Notes: generated by a model not told the origin, from the sequence alone. Positions 7,788-18,400 are shown, counted from the first letter of the stretch. The stretch is DNA of 64,000 nucleotides from Geopseudomonas aromaticivorans (GCF_019097855.1 NZ_JAHRGL010000001.1:248001-312000); one strand, 5' to 3'. A program made the numbers and translations.

Positions 7788-9947
7788 ATGACGACCATGG
7801 AACAGGTGGGCAAAGCCGATGACCCTCGGCACATGCACGATGACCCGCTGCTCGACGGGCTGCTGATCCTCAGCAGGCTACACGGCCGAACGGTCAGCCG
7901 GGCCAGCCTCAGCGCTGGCCTGCCGCTGCCCGGGCAGCGTCTTTCCCCCGACCTGCTGACGCGTGCCGCTGCGCGCGCCGGCCTGCAGGCACGCCTGCTG
8001 CGCCGGCCACTGGAGGCCATTTCCGCACTCAACCTTCCCGTGCTGCTGCTGTTCAAGGACGGCCACTGTGCCGTGCTGCGCCAGTGGAACGACAAGGGCC
8101 AGGCGCAGATCCTGCCCTGCGAAGCGGACGGTGGCGAGCAGTGGGTCGAGCGCGAGCAGTTGGCCGCCGAATACTCCGGGCAGGCACTGTTCGCTCGCCC
8201 CCGCCATGAGCTGGAAGAGCTGCGCACGCCGCTGGTACCCCGGGTCAAGTCGTGGTTTCGCGACACCCTCAAGCTGTCGCGCTGGCTGTATACCGACGCC
8301 ATCCTCGCCAGCCTGCTGATCAACCTGCTCGGGCTGATGGCGCCCTTGTTCGTCATGCAGACCTACGACCGCGTGGTCCCCAACCAGGCACTCTCGACGC
8401 TCTGGGTGCTGACCATCGGCCTGCTGATCGGCACCCTGTTCGAGCTGCTGCTGCGCGTGCTGCGCTTTCGCCTGCTCGATGTGGCCGGCAAGAAGACCGA
8501 CGTGGTGCTCTCGGCCACCCTGTTCGAGCGCATCACCGGGATGATGATGAAGGCCCGTCCGGCCAGCATCGGCGGCTTCGCCCAGAGCATTCACGACTTC
8601 CAGGGCCTGCGCGAATTTCTCACTGCCGTCACCCTGACCAGCCTGATCGACCTGCCCTTCGCCCTGCTGATGACCGCAGTGATCGGTCTGCTCGGTGGCT
8701 GGCTGGTGGTCATTCCGCTGCTCGCCTTCCCCATCACCGCGCTGTTCGCCTACGTCATCCAGCACCGCCTGCGCGACACCGTGCAGCGCAGCCTGGCCCT
8801 GGGGGCCGAACGCCAGGCGCTGCTGATCGAAACCCTCGGCGGCCTGGAAACCCTGAAAAGCTGCGGTGCCGAGAGCGAGCGTCAGCACCAGTGGGAAAAT
8901 ACCCACGGCGCCCTGAGCCGGCTCGAAAGCCATGCGCGCCTGCTGTCCGCCGTGGCGCTCAACGGCACCCTATTCCTGCAGCAGCTGGCCGGGGTGGCGA
9001 TGATCGTCGCCGGTGTCTACACCATCATCGCCGGCAACCTCAGCGTCGGTGCGCTGGTCGCCTGCTACATGCTCAATGGCCGGATCATGGCGCCGCTCGG
9101 CCAGGTCGCCAGTCTGATCACCCGCCACCAGCAAGCCCAGCTGACCATGAAAAGCACCGATACGCTGATGAACCTGCCGCAGGAGCGCGACAGCCAGCAG
9201 CGACCGCTGGAGCACACCCGCCTCCACGGCGCCCTGGAACTGCGCCAGGTCGCCTTCAGCTATGCAGAGCAGAGTTCACCGGCGCTGCAGGGCATCAACC
9301 TGCGCATCGCCCCCGGCGAGAAGATCGCCATCATCGGCCGCAGCGGCTCGGGCAAGAGCACCCTGGCGCGCCTGCTGATGGGGTTCTATAGCCCGAGCGA
9401 AGGGCAGATCCTCTTCGACGGCATCGACCAGCGGCAAATCGACGTCGCCGACCTGCGCCACCAGATCGGCTACGTCGCCCACGACCTGCCCCTGCTTGCC
9501 GGCACCCTGCGCAGCAACATGACACTGGGCGCCCGCTACATCAGCGACGAGCGCCTGCTCGAAGTCGCCGAGCTGACCGGGGTCAGCGAGCTGGCCCGCC
9601 AGCACCCACAGGGCTTCGAACGGCCGGTCGGCGAGCGTGGCCAGCTGCTCTCCGGCGGACAGCGCCAGGCGGTGCTGCTGGCCCGCGCGCTGCTGCTCAA
9701 TCCACCGCTGCTGCTGCTCGACGAGCCGACCAGCTCGATGGACAACAGCAGCGAGGAAGCGCTGCGCACGCGCCTGCACGACTGGAGCCGCAGCAAGACC
9801 CTGCTTCTGATCACCCACCGCATCTCCATGCTCAGCCTGGTGGATCGTCTGATCGTGCTCGACGGCGGCAAGATCGTTGCCGACGGGCCGAAGGAAACGG
9901 TCATCGAAGCCTTGCGCAACGGCCGTGTCGGCCCGGCATCGGTCTAG
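7788..9947 (+). CDS. lapB: Type I secretion ABC transporter/ATPase (LapB-like)
   Basis: This 719-residue inner-membrane exporter ATPase has three parts. A C39-like N-terminal domain (HDDPLLDGLLILSRLHGR) carries a histidine, not the catalytic cysteine, where a processing peptidase would have Cys, so it should bind rather than cut substrate. A six-helix exporter transmembrane domain follows at about 150-430. The nucleotide-binding domain has Walker A GRSGSGKST (Lys about 523), signature LLSGGQRQ and Walker B LLLLDEPTS. The start at 7788 is preferred because GGGGGA lies 8 nt upstream; the ATG at 7773 has no well-placed ribosome site. The layout matches LapB, which exports LapA-type adhesins. The next gene starts 10 bp after its stop. 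Confidence 0.92.
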   Translation: MTTMEQVGKADDPRHMHDDPLLDGLLILSRLHGRTVSRASLSAGLPLPGQRLSPDLLTRAAARAGLQARLLRRPLEAISALNLPVLLLFKDGHCAVLRQWNDKGQAQILPCEADGGEQWVEREQLAAEYSGQALFARPRHELEELRTPLVPRVKSWFRDTLKLSRWLYTDAILASLLINLLGLMAPLFVMQTYDRVVPNQALSTLWVLTIGLLIGTLFELLLRVLRFRLLDVAGKKTDVVLSATLFERITGMMMKARPASIGGFAQSIHDFQGLREFLTAVTLTSLIDLPFALLMTAVIGLLGGWLVVIPLLAFPITALFAYVIQHRLRDTVQRSLALGAERQALLIETLGGLETLKSCGAESERQHQWENTHGALSRLESHARLLSAVALNGTLFLQQLAGVAMIVAGVYTIIAGNLSVGALVACYMLNGRIMAPLGQVASLITRHQQAQLTMKSTDTLMNLPQERDSQQRPLEHTRLHGALELRQVAFSYAEQSSPALQGINLRIAPGEKIAIIGRSGSGKSTLARLLMGFYSPSEGQILFDGIDQRQIDVADLRHQIGYVAHDLPLLAGTLRSNMTLGARYISDERLLEVAELTGVSELARQHPQGFERPVGERGQLLSGGQRQAVLLARALLLNPPLLLLDEPTSSMDNSSEEALRTRLHDWSRSKTLLLITHRISMLSLVDRLIVLDGGKIVADGPKETVIEALRNGRVGPASV

Positions 9948-9957
9948 GGAGACGATC

Positions 9958-11313
9958 ATGAGCACTCTGCAAACCCTGGGTGGTTACCTGAGCCCGCTGC
10001 GTCAGTCCCGCGATACCGAATTCATGCCGGAAGTCCAGGGCGCGCTGGCGGAGGATTCCACCGGCCTGACCCGTATGACGGTCTGGCTGACCGCCCTGTT
10101 CCTCCTGACCGCGCTGGTGTGGGCCCATTTCGCCGTGCTCGACGAGGTGACCACCGGCGAAGGCAAGGCGATTCCCTCGAGCAAGGTGCAGACCATCCAG
10201 AACCTGGAAGGCGGCATCGTCGCGGAGATATTCGTCCGCGAAGGCCAGGTGGTGGAAAAGGGCGACCCGCTGCTGCGTCTGGACGACACCCGCTTCGTCT
10301 CCAACATGAGCGAAAGCGAAGCCGACCGCCTCGCCCTGCTGGCCCGGGTCGAGCGCCTGAGCGCCGAAGGCGAAGGCCGCCCGCTGCAGCTGCCGGAGGA
10401 GATCGCCAAGGTCGCGCCGGGTCTGGCCGCCGATGAGCAGGCCCTGTACCGCTCGCGCCAGCAGGGGCTGAGCAGCGAGGTCAGCATCCTGCAGGAGCAA
10501 CTGCGGCAGAAAACCCAGGAGCTGGCGGAGTTCCGCGCCAAGGCGCAGCAATACAGCGCCAGCCTCGGTCTGATCCAGAGCGAGCTGAACATGTCCGAGC
10601 CGCTGGTGGCCAGCGGCGCCATCTCCCAGGTCGAGCTGCTGCGCCTGCGCCGCAGTGCCGTGGAAACCCGCGGTTCGCTGAATGCCACCAACCTGGCCAT
10701 TCCGCGTGCCGAATCGGCGGTCAAGGAGGTCGAGCGCAAGATCGAGGAAGCCCGCCTGACGTTCCGCACCAACGCCCTGAAGGAGCTCAACGAAGCCCGC
10801 ACCGAGCTGAGCAAGATCACCGCGTCCAGTCGCGCCATCGAGGACCGGGTCAGCCGTACCGGCGTGGTTTCCCCGGTGCGCGGCATCGTCAAGCAGCTCA
10901 AGGTCAACACCATCGGCGGCGTGGTGCAGCCCGGCAGCGACCTGCTGGAAATCGTGCCGCTGGAAGACAGTCTGCTGATCGAGGCCCGTATCCGTCCGCA
11001 GGATGTCGCCTTCCTCCACCCCGGCCAGCAGGCGATGGTCAAGTTCACCGCCTACGACTACACCATCTACGGCGGCCTCAAGGCCAAACTGGAGATGATT
11101 GGCGCCGACACCATCACCGACGAAGAGGGCAAGAGTTTCTACCTGATCCAGCTGCGCACCGACAAAAGCCATCTGGGCAGCGTGGACAAGCCGCTGCTGA
11201 TCATTCCCGGCATGGTCGCCAACGTCGACATCATCACCGGCCAGAAGAGCGTGCTCGACTACCTGCTCAAGCCAGTTCTCAAGGCGCGCTCGGAAGCACT
11301 GCGCGAGCGTTGA
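9958..11313 (+). CDS. lapC: HlyD-family membrane fusion protein of type I secretion (LapC-like)
   Basis: The 451-residue periplasmic adaptor has a short cytoplasmic N-terminus and one transmembrane helix (about 40-60). A biotinyl-lipoyl-like half-motif follows (IQNLEGGIVAEIFVREGQ, then VVEKGDPLLRLDDT). The middle is a long alpha-helical hairpin of coiled coils (about 105-290). A beta-barrel region carries the second lipoyl half (VVSPVRGIVKQLKVNTIGG) and the HlyD signature region VQPGSDLLEIVPLEDSLLIEARI. It should bridge the ABC exporter and the TolC-like duct. The ATG at 9958 follows GGGAGACGATC; an upstream in-frame ATG lies inside the ABC gene. It closes the export operon and its stop lies 3 bp from the stop of the convergent DTW gene. 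Confidence 0.92.
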   Translation: MSTLQTLGGYLSPLRQSRDTEFMPEVQGALAEDSTGLTRMTVWLTALFLLTALVWAHFAVLDEVTTGEGKAIPSSKVQTIQNLEGGIVAEIFVREGQVVEKGDPLLRLDDTRFVSNMSESEADRLALLARVERLSAEGEGRPLQLPEEIAKVAPGLAADEQALYRSRQQGLSSEVSILQEQLRQKTQELAEFRAKAQQYSASLGLIQSELNMSEPLVASGAISQVELLRLRRSAVETRGSLNATNLAIPRAESAVKEVERKIEEARLTFRTNALKELNEARTELSKITASSRAIEDRVSRTGVVSPVRGIVKQLKVNTIGGVVQPGSDLLEIVPLEDSLLIEARIRPQDVAFLHPGQQAMVKFTAYDYTIYGGLKAKLEMIGADTITDEEGKSFYLIQLRTDKSHLGSVDKPLLIIPGMVANVDIITGQKSVLDYLLKPVLKARSEALRER

Positions 11314-11316
11314 CGC

Positions 11317-11940
11317 TCACTCGTCCGGCGCATCACCGCGCAGGTGATTGCGCCGGTAGACCTCCTCGCCCATCGCCGCAATCTGCGCCTCGATCAGTGC
11401 CTCGAACGGGCGCAGCAACTCATCGAAACGCCCGGTGCCTTCCAGCCCGTTCAGGCAATGCACGATAGCCTCGATGGTCGACAGCGCACCGGCCGCCGGG
11501 GCCTTGCGCAGGCGATAGCGACTGACCAGCCCGTCCTCCAGCGCCAGCCGCGGCAACTCTGCCAACCAGGGGTTGCAGTACAGCAGGCGCCGCGCCTTGC
11601 GCCAGGTGCCGTCCGGCACAATCAGCAGCCGCTCGACCGGCGCACCAGTGGCGGACGCCGCCAACTGCGCGACCGTCTGGGCACCTTCGCCGGGAAACAG
11701 CAGCCAAGCCGCTCCCCCTGTCGCTGCCAGTTCGCTCTCCAGCTCGGGGAAGTGCTCGCCAACCCGCAGCTCGGCATTGGCCAGCCCGAGCGCGGCCAGC
11801 CGCGCGGTGTTCAGCGCGTGGCGAGTCTCGTCCGGGTGCTGCAGGATCAGCACCCGGGTGTGGCTGGATAGATGGGGGATCAGCTGACACAGGCAGTGTG
11901 TCAGCGGACGCGCGCAGCGCGGGCATTGGGCTCGGGACAT
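11317..11940 (-). CDS. tapT: DTW-domain tRNA-uridine aminocarboxypropyltransferase (TapT/YfiP-like)
   Basis: A 207-residue DTW-family enzyme. This family transfers the 3-amino-3-carboxypropyl group of S-adenosylmethionine to a uridine (acp3U47) in tRNA. The N-terminus is Cys-rich (CPRCARPLTHCLCQ), probably metal-binding. The region HPDETRHALNTARLA and the motif LLIVPDGTWRKAR, containing the family's D-G/T-W signature, are clear. Start is uncertain: the ATG at 11940 (MSRAQCPRC) fits the family N-terminus better than 11949, though neither has a strong ribosome site. A 7-bp inverted repeat (11943-11962) spans the upstream region. It is convergent with the export operon and unlikely to take part in secretion. 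Confidence 0.85.
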   Translation of the reverse strand: MSRAQCPRCARPLTHCLCQLIPHLSSHTRVLILQHPDETRHALNTARLAALGLANAELRVGEHFPELESELAATGGAAWLLFPGEGAQTVAQLAASATGAPVERLLIVPDGTWRKARRLLYCNPWLAELPRLALEDGLVSRYRLRKAPAAGALSTIEAIVHCLNGLEGTGRFDELLRPFEALIEAQIAAMGEEVYRRNHLRGDAPDE

Positions 11941-11985
11941 GACGCACATTTTCGCATGTGCGCCGGATCGCGCCCAGCCATGCGC

Positions 11986-12903
11986 TTAGCTCAGCAAGCG
12001 GCGCCACCAGCCATCGGCACTGACCAGGCTGATGCCGAAGAGCACCAACAGCCCCCCGCCGATGAACAAGGCGTCGATGCGCTCACCCAGAAACCACACG
12101 CCGAAGCAGACCCCGAACAGCGGGGTCATGAAGGAAAACACTCCCAGCCCCGAAGCCAGGTAGCGGCGCAGCAGCCAGAACCAGACCAGGTAACTGGCGA
12201 AGGCCACCAGCACACTCTGGAACAGCAGGTTGCCCCACACCAGCGGGGTAAGGCGGACCGCCTCCGTCTGCCCGCCCAGCCAGGCGACCGGCAGCAGCAG
12301 GAGGCAGCCACAAACCAGCTGAAACAGCAGGGTCTTGGCCGGCGGCGCCTCCGACAGTCGACTGCAGCGCACCGACACGGTCAGTGCCCCCCAGGACATG
12401 CCTGCCAGCAGGCCGTACAGATCGCCCAGCAGCATGCCGGGCGAGAGATGCTGCCCCAGCAACCCGCCGGCGAAGGCCAGGGTGATTCCGGCGAAGGCCA
12501 GCACGATACCCAGCCACTGCAGCCGCCGCAGGCGCTCGCTGGGCACACGCCAGTGCAACCCCAGTGCGGCGAAGATCGGTGCGGTGTAGAGCAGGACCAC
12601 GATGTGCGCGGCACTGCTGTGGCGCAGCCCCTCGGCGACGAAGAAGAACTCCAGGGCGAACAGCGCGCCGACCAGCAGACCGGCGCGCAGGGTGCCATCA
12701 CCTAGGGCGAGCGGCTGGCGGCGCCAGAGCATGAACAGCGCCACCAACACGGCGGCGATCCCCGAGCGCAGCCCAACCTGCAGCAGCGGCGCCATGTCCG
12801 GCGCAGCCAGCTTGATCCCGACCTGCTGCAGTCCCCAGATGCCGCACAGCAGCACCATCAATTGCAGGGCGAACGCATCCACGCCCTGGCGTGTGGCAGA
12901 CAT
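11986..12903 (-). CDS. EamA/DMT-superfamily inner-membrane transporter
   Basis: A 305-residue protein with about ten hydrophobic helices in two EamA repeats. The first runs from LQLMVLLCGIWGLQQVGIK, the second from LYGLLAGMSWGALTVSV. The C-terminal motif SFMTPLFGVCFGVWFLGERID is typical of drug/metabolite exporters. The ATG at 12903 follows TCAGGAG at 7 nt spacing and starts just before the first membrane segment; an in-frame start at 13047 would add an unlikely Arg/Ala-rich leader. Substrate cannot be inferred. It lies 45 bp upstream of the DTW gene on the same strand and may be cotranscribed with it. Confidence 0.88.
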   Translation of the reverse strand: MSATRQGVDAFALQLMVLLCGIWGLQQVGIKLAAPDMAPLLQVGLRSGIAAVLVALFMLWRRQPLALGDGTLRAGLLVGALFALEFFFVAEGLRHSSAAHIVVLLYTAPIFAALGLHWRVPSERLRRLQWLGIVLAFAGITLAFAGGLLGQHLSPGMLLGDLYGLLAGMSWGALTVSVRCSRLSEAPPAKTLLFQLVCGCLLLLPVAWLGGQTEAVRLTPLVWGNLLFQSVLVAFASYLVWFWLLRRYLASGLGVFSFMTPLFGVCFGVWFLGERIDALFIGGGLLVLFGISLVSADGWWRRLLS

Positions 12904-13060
12904 CGAAAACTCCTGAAAAAACGGCGGCCCGCTGGCTGGATGCCGCGGGCCGTAATTGGTCAGACGGGGTGCGCGCCACGCTCGGAACCGCGTCCCGGCC
13001 AAGGCGGCACCGCTGCGCGGGCGCGGACAGTAGCAGCCGCAGCGCAACGCCGGAAGAGGC

Positions 13061-14242
13061 TCAGTTGGCGGCCAGAAAACGCATGCCCTCCTCCAGCCCC
13101 GCCGGGGTCAGCGGGTACATGCGCCCCTGCACCAGCTCGCGGACCATGCCGGTGGAGGCCGTGTACTTCCAGGTATCCTGTGGATAGGGGTTGATCCAGA
13201 TGAGCTTCTTGTAGGTGTCCATGAAGCGCTGCATCCACACGAAGCCCGGCTCGTCGTTCCAGTGCTCGACGCTGCCGCCGGCATGGCTGATCTCGTAGGG
13301 TCCCATTGCGGCGTCGCCGACGAACACGACCTTGTAGTCCGGCCCGTACTTGTGCAGCAGGTCGACGGTGGCCAGGCGCTCGCTCAGGCGCCGCTGGTTG
13401 TCCCGCCACACCCCCTCGTAGACGAAGTTGTGGAAGTAGAAGTACTCGAGGTGTTTGAACTCGGTGCGGCAGGCGGAGAACAGCTCCTCGCAAACCTTGA
13501 CGTGGCTATCCATCGAGCCGCCGATGTCGAACAGCAGCAGGAGCTTCACGGCATTGCGCCGCTCGGGGCGCATGCGGATGTTGAGCAGGCCGGCATCGCG
13601 CGCGGTGTGCTCGATGGTGCCGTCGAGGTCGAACTCCTCGGCCGCCCCTTGGCGGGCGAACTTGCGCAGGCGGCGCAGGGCCAGCTGGAGGTTGCGCGAG
13701 CCCAGCTCCATCTGGTCGTCGAGGTTGCGATACTCGCGCTGCTCCCAGACCTTGGCCGCCCGGCCCTGGCGCTGGCCAGCATCGCCGATGCGGATGCCCT
13801 CGGGATGGTAGCCGCCAGAGCCGAACGGACTGCTGCCGCCGGTGCCGATCCACTTGTTGCCGCCGGCGTGGCGCTCCTTCTGCTCCGCCAGGCGCTGCTT
13901 GAACGCTTCGAGCAGCTGCTCCAGGCCGCCGAGGCTCTTCAGCTGCGCCTTGTCTTCCGCGCTGAGCGAGCGCTCGAACTCCTTGCGCAACCAGTCCTCG
14001 GGAATCAGCGCCTCGAGCGCCGCATCCAGACTCTGCAGGCCGTTGAAGTAGCTGGCGAAGGCGCGATCGAACTTGTCGAAATGCCGCTCGTCCTTCACCA
14101 GCACGGTGCGCGCCAGGTAATAGAAGCCGTCCATGTCGGCGAACACTACCTGGCGTTCGAGCGCCTCGAGCAGGTCGAGCAACTCGCGCAGCGACACCGG
14201 CACCCGGGCCGCGCGCAGTTCGTTGAACAGGTTGAGCAACAT
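13061..14242 (-). CDS. VWA-domain (CoxE/CobT-like) partner of MoxR ATPase
   Basis: A 393-residue protein. The N-terminal half is helical (MLLNLFNELRAARVPVSLRE) and is followed by a Gly-rich spacer (GTGGSSPFGSGGYHPEG). The C-terminal half is a von Willebrand A-like domain with an altered metal site (LLLLFDIGGSMDSHV) and YFHNFVYEGVW. Such proteins work with MoxR AAA+ ATPases as chaperones that insert cofactors or metals or remodel complexes; the client is unknown. The ATG at 14242 is preferred because the family begins MLLNLF, while the frame upstream encodes unrelated sequence overlapping the HD-GYP gene. It lies 19 bp downstream of the HD-GYP regulator and is the last gene of a probable four-gene operon with the MoxR gene at its head. 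Confidence 0.88.
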   Translation of the reverse strand: MLLNLFNELRAARVPVSLRELLDLLEALERQVVFADMDGFYYLARTVLVKDERHFDKFDRAFASYFNGLQSLDAALEALIPEDWLRKEFERSLSAEDKAQLKSLGGLEQLLEAFKQRLAEQKERHAGGNKWIGTGGSSPFGSGGYHPEGIRIGDAGQRQGRAAKVWEQREYRNLDDQMELGSRNLQLALRRLRKFARQGAAEEFDLDGTIEHTARDAGLLNIRMRPERRNAVKLLLLFDIGGSMDSHVKVCEELFSACRTEFKHLEYFYFHNFVYEGVWRDNQRRLSERLATVDLLHKYGPDYKVVFVGDAAMGPYEISHAGGSVEHWNDEPGFVWMQRFMDTYKKLIWINPYPQDTWKYTASTGMVRELVQGRMYPLTPAGLEEGMRFLAAN

Positions 14243-14261
14243 CGGCGGGCTCCGCTCAGTC

Positions 14262-15395
14262 TCAGGCCGGCTGAGGCTGTTTGTTGGCGGTCGGCGCGGC
14301 TGCCTGGCCAGACGACTCGGGGAGACTGCCGCTCCGAACAGCCAGGCTATCCTCGAGTGCGCCGTGATAATCGGCGAACTGCTCACGAATCTTCAGCATC
14401 TGCGGCAGCGCCCGCTTGAATGCGCCGATCAGGCCCGGATCGAAATGGATGCCGACCTGAGCCTCGATATGACCCAGTGCTTCCTCCAGCGGCCAGGCCT
14501 TCTTGTAGGGCCGAGTACTGGTGAGGGCATCGAACACGTCGGCCAGGGCGACGATGCGCGCCATCAGGGGAATCTCCTTACCCTTCAAACCGCGCGGGTA
14601 GCCGCTGCCATCCCACTTCTCGTGGTGGCACAGCGCGATGGTTCGCGCCGCCTGCAGCAGTTCATCACTGTGCTGGCCAATGATTTCCGCACCGATCTCC
14701 GGATGGCGCTTGATCTGTGCCCACTCGTCAGCGTCCAGCGCCCCCGGCTTGAGCAGGATGTGGTCGGGAATGCCGATCTTGCCGACATCGTGCATGGGCG
14801 CGGCGTTGTAGAGGATGTCCAGACTCTTCTCGCCGAGGCCGAACTCCTCGCCAATCAGGCGGCAGAAGTGGCTCATGCGGATGATGTGGTTGCCCGTCTC
14901 GTTGTCGCGGAACTCCGCCGCGCGCCCCAGGCGCCGGATGATCTGCTGACGGGTATTGAACAGCTCGGCGGTGCGCGCGCTGACCTGGCGCGCCAGCTCG
15001 CGGTTCTGGTCGTACAGCGCGAGGTGGGTGCGCACCCGGGCCAGCACGATGGCCGGGCTGATCGGTTTGGTGATGTAGTCCACCGCGCCGAGCTCCAGAC
15101 CGCGGCGCTCATCATCCACTTCACTCATGGCGCTGACGAAGATCACCGGGATGTCGCGGGTGTCCGGGTTGCTCTTGAGCTGCTCGCACACCTGATAGCC
15201 ATCCAGGCCAGGCATCATGATGTCGAGCAGGATCAGGTCCGGCGGAGTGGCGGAACAGGCGATCTTCAGCGCCTTCTCGCCGTTGAGGGCGACGCGGGTG
15301 CGGTAGTGAGGCGACAGCACCTCGTTGAGGATGTCGATATTGTCGGCAACGTCATCCACCAGCAGGATGGTGCTCTGGGTCGGTTCCTGGCTCAT
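14262..15395 (-). CDS. Response regulator with HD-GYP c-di-GMP phosphodiesterase output domain
   Basis: A 377-residue RpfG-like regulator. The receiver domain (about 10-130) has the phosphoacceptor Asp58 in LLDIMMPGLDGYQ and a Lys in DYITKPISPAI. A short helical linker leads to the HD-GYP domain, which has the metal-binding His202-Asp203 (MHDVGKIGIP) and the Gly265-Tyr266-Pro267 signature (GSGYPRGLKG). Both are intact, so c-di-GMP hydrolysis is likely. It starts 35 bp after the hybrid kinase stop, so it is probably the partner of that kinase. Lower c-di-GMP would favour adhesin release in a Lap system; that link is inference. Confidence 0.93.
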   Translation of the reverse strand: MSQEPTQSTILLVDDVADNIDILNEVLSPHYRTRVALNGEKALKIACSATPPDLILLDIMMPGLDGYQVCEQLKSNPDTRDIPVIFVSAMSEVDDERRGLELGAVDYITKPISPAIVLARVRTHLALYDQNRELARQVSARTAELFNTRQQIIRRLGRAAEFRDNETGNHIIRMSHFCRLIGEEFGLGEKSLDILYNAAPMHDVGKIGIPDHILLKPGALDADEWAQIKRHPEIGAEIIGQHSDELLQAARTIALCHHEKWDGSGYPRGLKGKEIPLMARIVALADVFDALTSTRPYKKAWPLEEALGHIEAQVGIHFDPGLIGAFKRALPQMLKIREQFADYHGALEDSLAVRSGSLPESSGQAAAPTANKQPQPA

Positions 15396-15430
15396 ATCGC
15401 TTCCTTAAATATCCGTCCTGATGACAGAGA

Positions 15431-18400
15431 CTACGCGTCTGCTTCGGCACCAGCCAGCGCCGGTTCGTTCTGCAGCAACGCCAGGGCCTCCTCGAACTCG
15501 TAGCGGCCGATCAGCCGCTGCAGCTGTACCGCCAGCTCCTGCAGCCCCAGGCTGGCCAAAGGCTCGAGCAGCCCGGCCAGACATGCGCCGGCTTCGCCGT
15601 CATCGTCACGCAGCAGTTCGGTCAGGCGCCGCAAGCCGTGGCCAAACGCGGCCTGATCGACGGCGCCGCCTGCCGCTACCCGCTCAGACTCCGTGCCGGT
15701 CGCCAGCGCAGCGGCGATGCGCCCAACCAGCACCTGCAGCTCCAGCTCCAGGCCGGGCAGAAGCAGCTCGACCTCCGCCTCGCACTGCTGGCGCAACTGC
15801 GCCTCCAGTGCGGCGGCACTCAGGGCAAGGGCCTGGGCACCGATATTGCCCGCCAGCCCCTTGAGGGTATGCGCGATGCGTACGGCCGTCTCCGCCTCTC
15901 CCGCCTGCCGGGCCTGACGGATCCGGGTCACGACATCGCCCTGGGACTCGCAGAAGCGCCCGAGCAGCTTGCGCAGCAGCGCCCGGTTGCCGTCCAGGCG
16001 CTGCAAGGCCACCTCCAGTTGCAGGCCGGCAATCGCCGGCAACTCGGCTCCGCCCTCGGCCAGCGCCGGCATGGCGTCCAAATGCGGATGAGCAACCTTG
16101 ACCCAGCGATGCAGGGCGATGAACAGCTGGGTCACGTCGATGGGTTTGGCAATGTGGTCGTTCATGCCGGCGGCCAGGCATTTTTCCTTATCACCGGCCA
16201 TGGCATTGGCGGTCATCGCCAGCACCGGCAGCTCGGCATAGGCTGCCTGCCGACGAATCTGCCGGGTCGCCTCGAAGCCATCCATCACCGGCATCTGGCA
16301 ATCCATCAGCACGCCGTCGTAGGACTGCCGCTCGAGCATGGCCAGGGCTTCGGCCCCGTTGTTGGCGACCTCGACGCGAATGCCGGCACGCCCGAGGATT
16401 TCCGTGGCCATTTCCTGGTTGACCAGGTTGTCCTCCACCAGCAGCAGGAAGGCCCCGCGCAGCGCCTTCTGGGCCTCCAGATACTCGGCCTGCAACGCCC
16501 GCTTGCGCGGTGGCGTCACGACCGCCCGACCGAAGGTGGTGAGGATGCTGTCGAGCAGGGTCGAGGGGGTGATCGGCTTGACCAGTACCCCTTCGACCCG
16601 GGTATCGCCGAGCCGCTCGAGCAGCTCGTCGCGACTGTAGGCGGTGACCATGACGAACAGCGGAGTTTCGCCGATCCGCAGATCCCGGCGAATGGTGCGG
16701 ATGGCCTGCACGCCATCCATGCCCGGCATCATCCAGTCCATGATCACCAGGCGGTACGGGCGCCCGGCGGCATGGGCCTGCTCCAGCTGGCGAATGGCAT
16801 CGGCGGCGTCGCGGGCGGTACCCACCTCGAACTTCAGCGCACTGAGCATGCTGTGGAAGATTTCCCGAGCGCTGGCATTGTCGTCGACCACCAGGATCGG
16901 CATACCCAGCACATCGTCGCCATCGATCAGCAGTTCGCGCTGGGAGGTCTGCAGGTGGAACGGCACCCGAAAATGGAAGGTACTGCCGCGGCCGGGCGCG
17001 GACTCCACGCCGATCTCGCCGCCCATCAGATCGACCAGCCGCTTGCAGATGGTCAGCCCCAGCCCGGTACCACCGTACTTGCGCGAGGTCGAGGAATCGG
17101 CCTGGGTGAAGGCCTGGAACAGCTTGCTGCACTGTTCCTCACTGAGACCGATGCCGGTGTCGATGACCTCGAAGCGCAACCAGGTGCCCTGCTCGCTGTC
17201 CTCTTCCCGATGGATGGCGATGGTGATCTCGCCCTGCCCGGTGAACTTGATGGCATTGCTCAGCAGGTTGCTCAGCACCTGGCCGAGGCGCAAGGGGTCG
17301 CCGAGCAGACCGGTGGGCACATCGGTGTCGATGTCGAACAGCAGCTCGAGGCCCTTTTCCTGCGCCTTGACCATGGCCTGGTCGGCGAGGCTGCCAAGCA
17401 CATCCTCGAGGAAGAACTCGACCTTCTCGAACTGCATCTTGCCGGCCTCGATCTTGGAGAAGTCGAGGATGTCGTTGATGATCCCCAGCAGGTTCTGCGC
17501 CGCCGCGTGGATCTTCTCCAGGTAGTTGCGCTGACGCGGCTCCGGATCGCTGTCCAGGGCCAGGTGCGCCATGCCCATGATCACGTTCATTGGCGTGCGG
17601 ATCTCATGGCTCATGTTGGCCAGGAAGTCCGATTTGAGCCGGGTCGCCTCCTCCGCCAGCTCCTTGGCCGTGGCCTGAGCCTGTTCGGCGGCCTTCTGCG
17701 CCGAAATGTCGATCAGCGAGCCAACCAGCCCGGCTACCCGGCCATCGCTGCTGCCGTAGCTGGACAGGTTGTAGAGGGCCGAGTGCATCTGGCCATCGGC
17801 GAGAGGGATGCGCATTTCTGCCGAGTAGCGCCCGCCCTCGCGCAGGATGCGCTCGTTGGCCTGCTGGTAGCGGGGGCGATCCTCCTCCGGCAACTGGATG
17901 AACTGCGACACGGTCTTGCCGATCAGCTCCTCGCGGCTGACCTGGAAGGCATCCAGGAAGGCCTGATTGAAGCCCAGGTAGCGTCCCCTGGCATCCTTGA
18001 AGAACACCGGATACGGCTGGGTGTCGAGCAGCACGCGCTGCAATTCCAGCTGGTCGGCGATGGCCTGCTCGAACTGCTTGCGCTCACTGAGATCGCGCAG
18101 CGTCGCGCAGGCACACGGCGAGCGCCCGGCCAGCAGCGGCAGACGGGTCAGGCCCAGCTCGACCGGGAACTCCCGCCCTTGGCGGTCCACCCCACGGAAA
18201 TCGCCACGCATGCTGCCCATCAGCCTGCTGCCGTCCCCGCCCATGAAGCGGGCGCGCATCTGGGCATGACCCGGGCGGATATCCGTCGGCACCAGATCGT
18301 CGACGCAAGTCCCGAGCAGCTCGCCCGGCGCATAGCCGAACAGCTCGTGAGCCTTGGGGTTGGCGATCAGGATCTGCCCATCGCTGTCGACGATCAGCAT

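Noticed and set aside
9901-11172. 423-codon minus-strand frame opposite the membrane fusion protein gene
   Set aside because: Composition is typical of an antisense shadow and no domain is recognisable.
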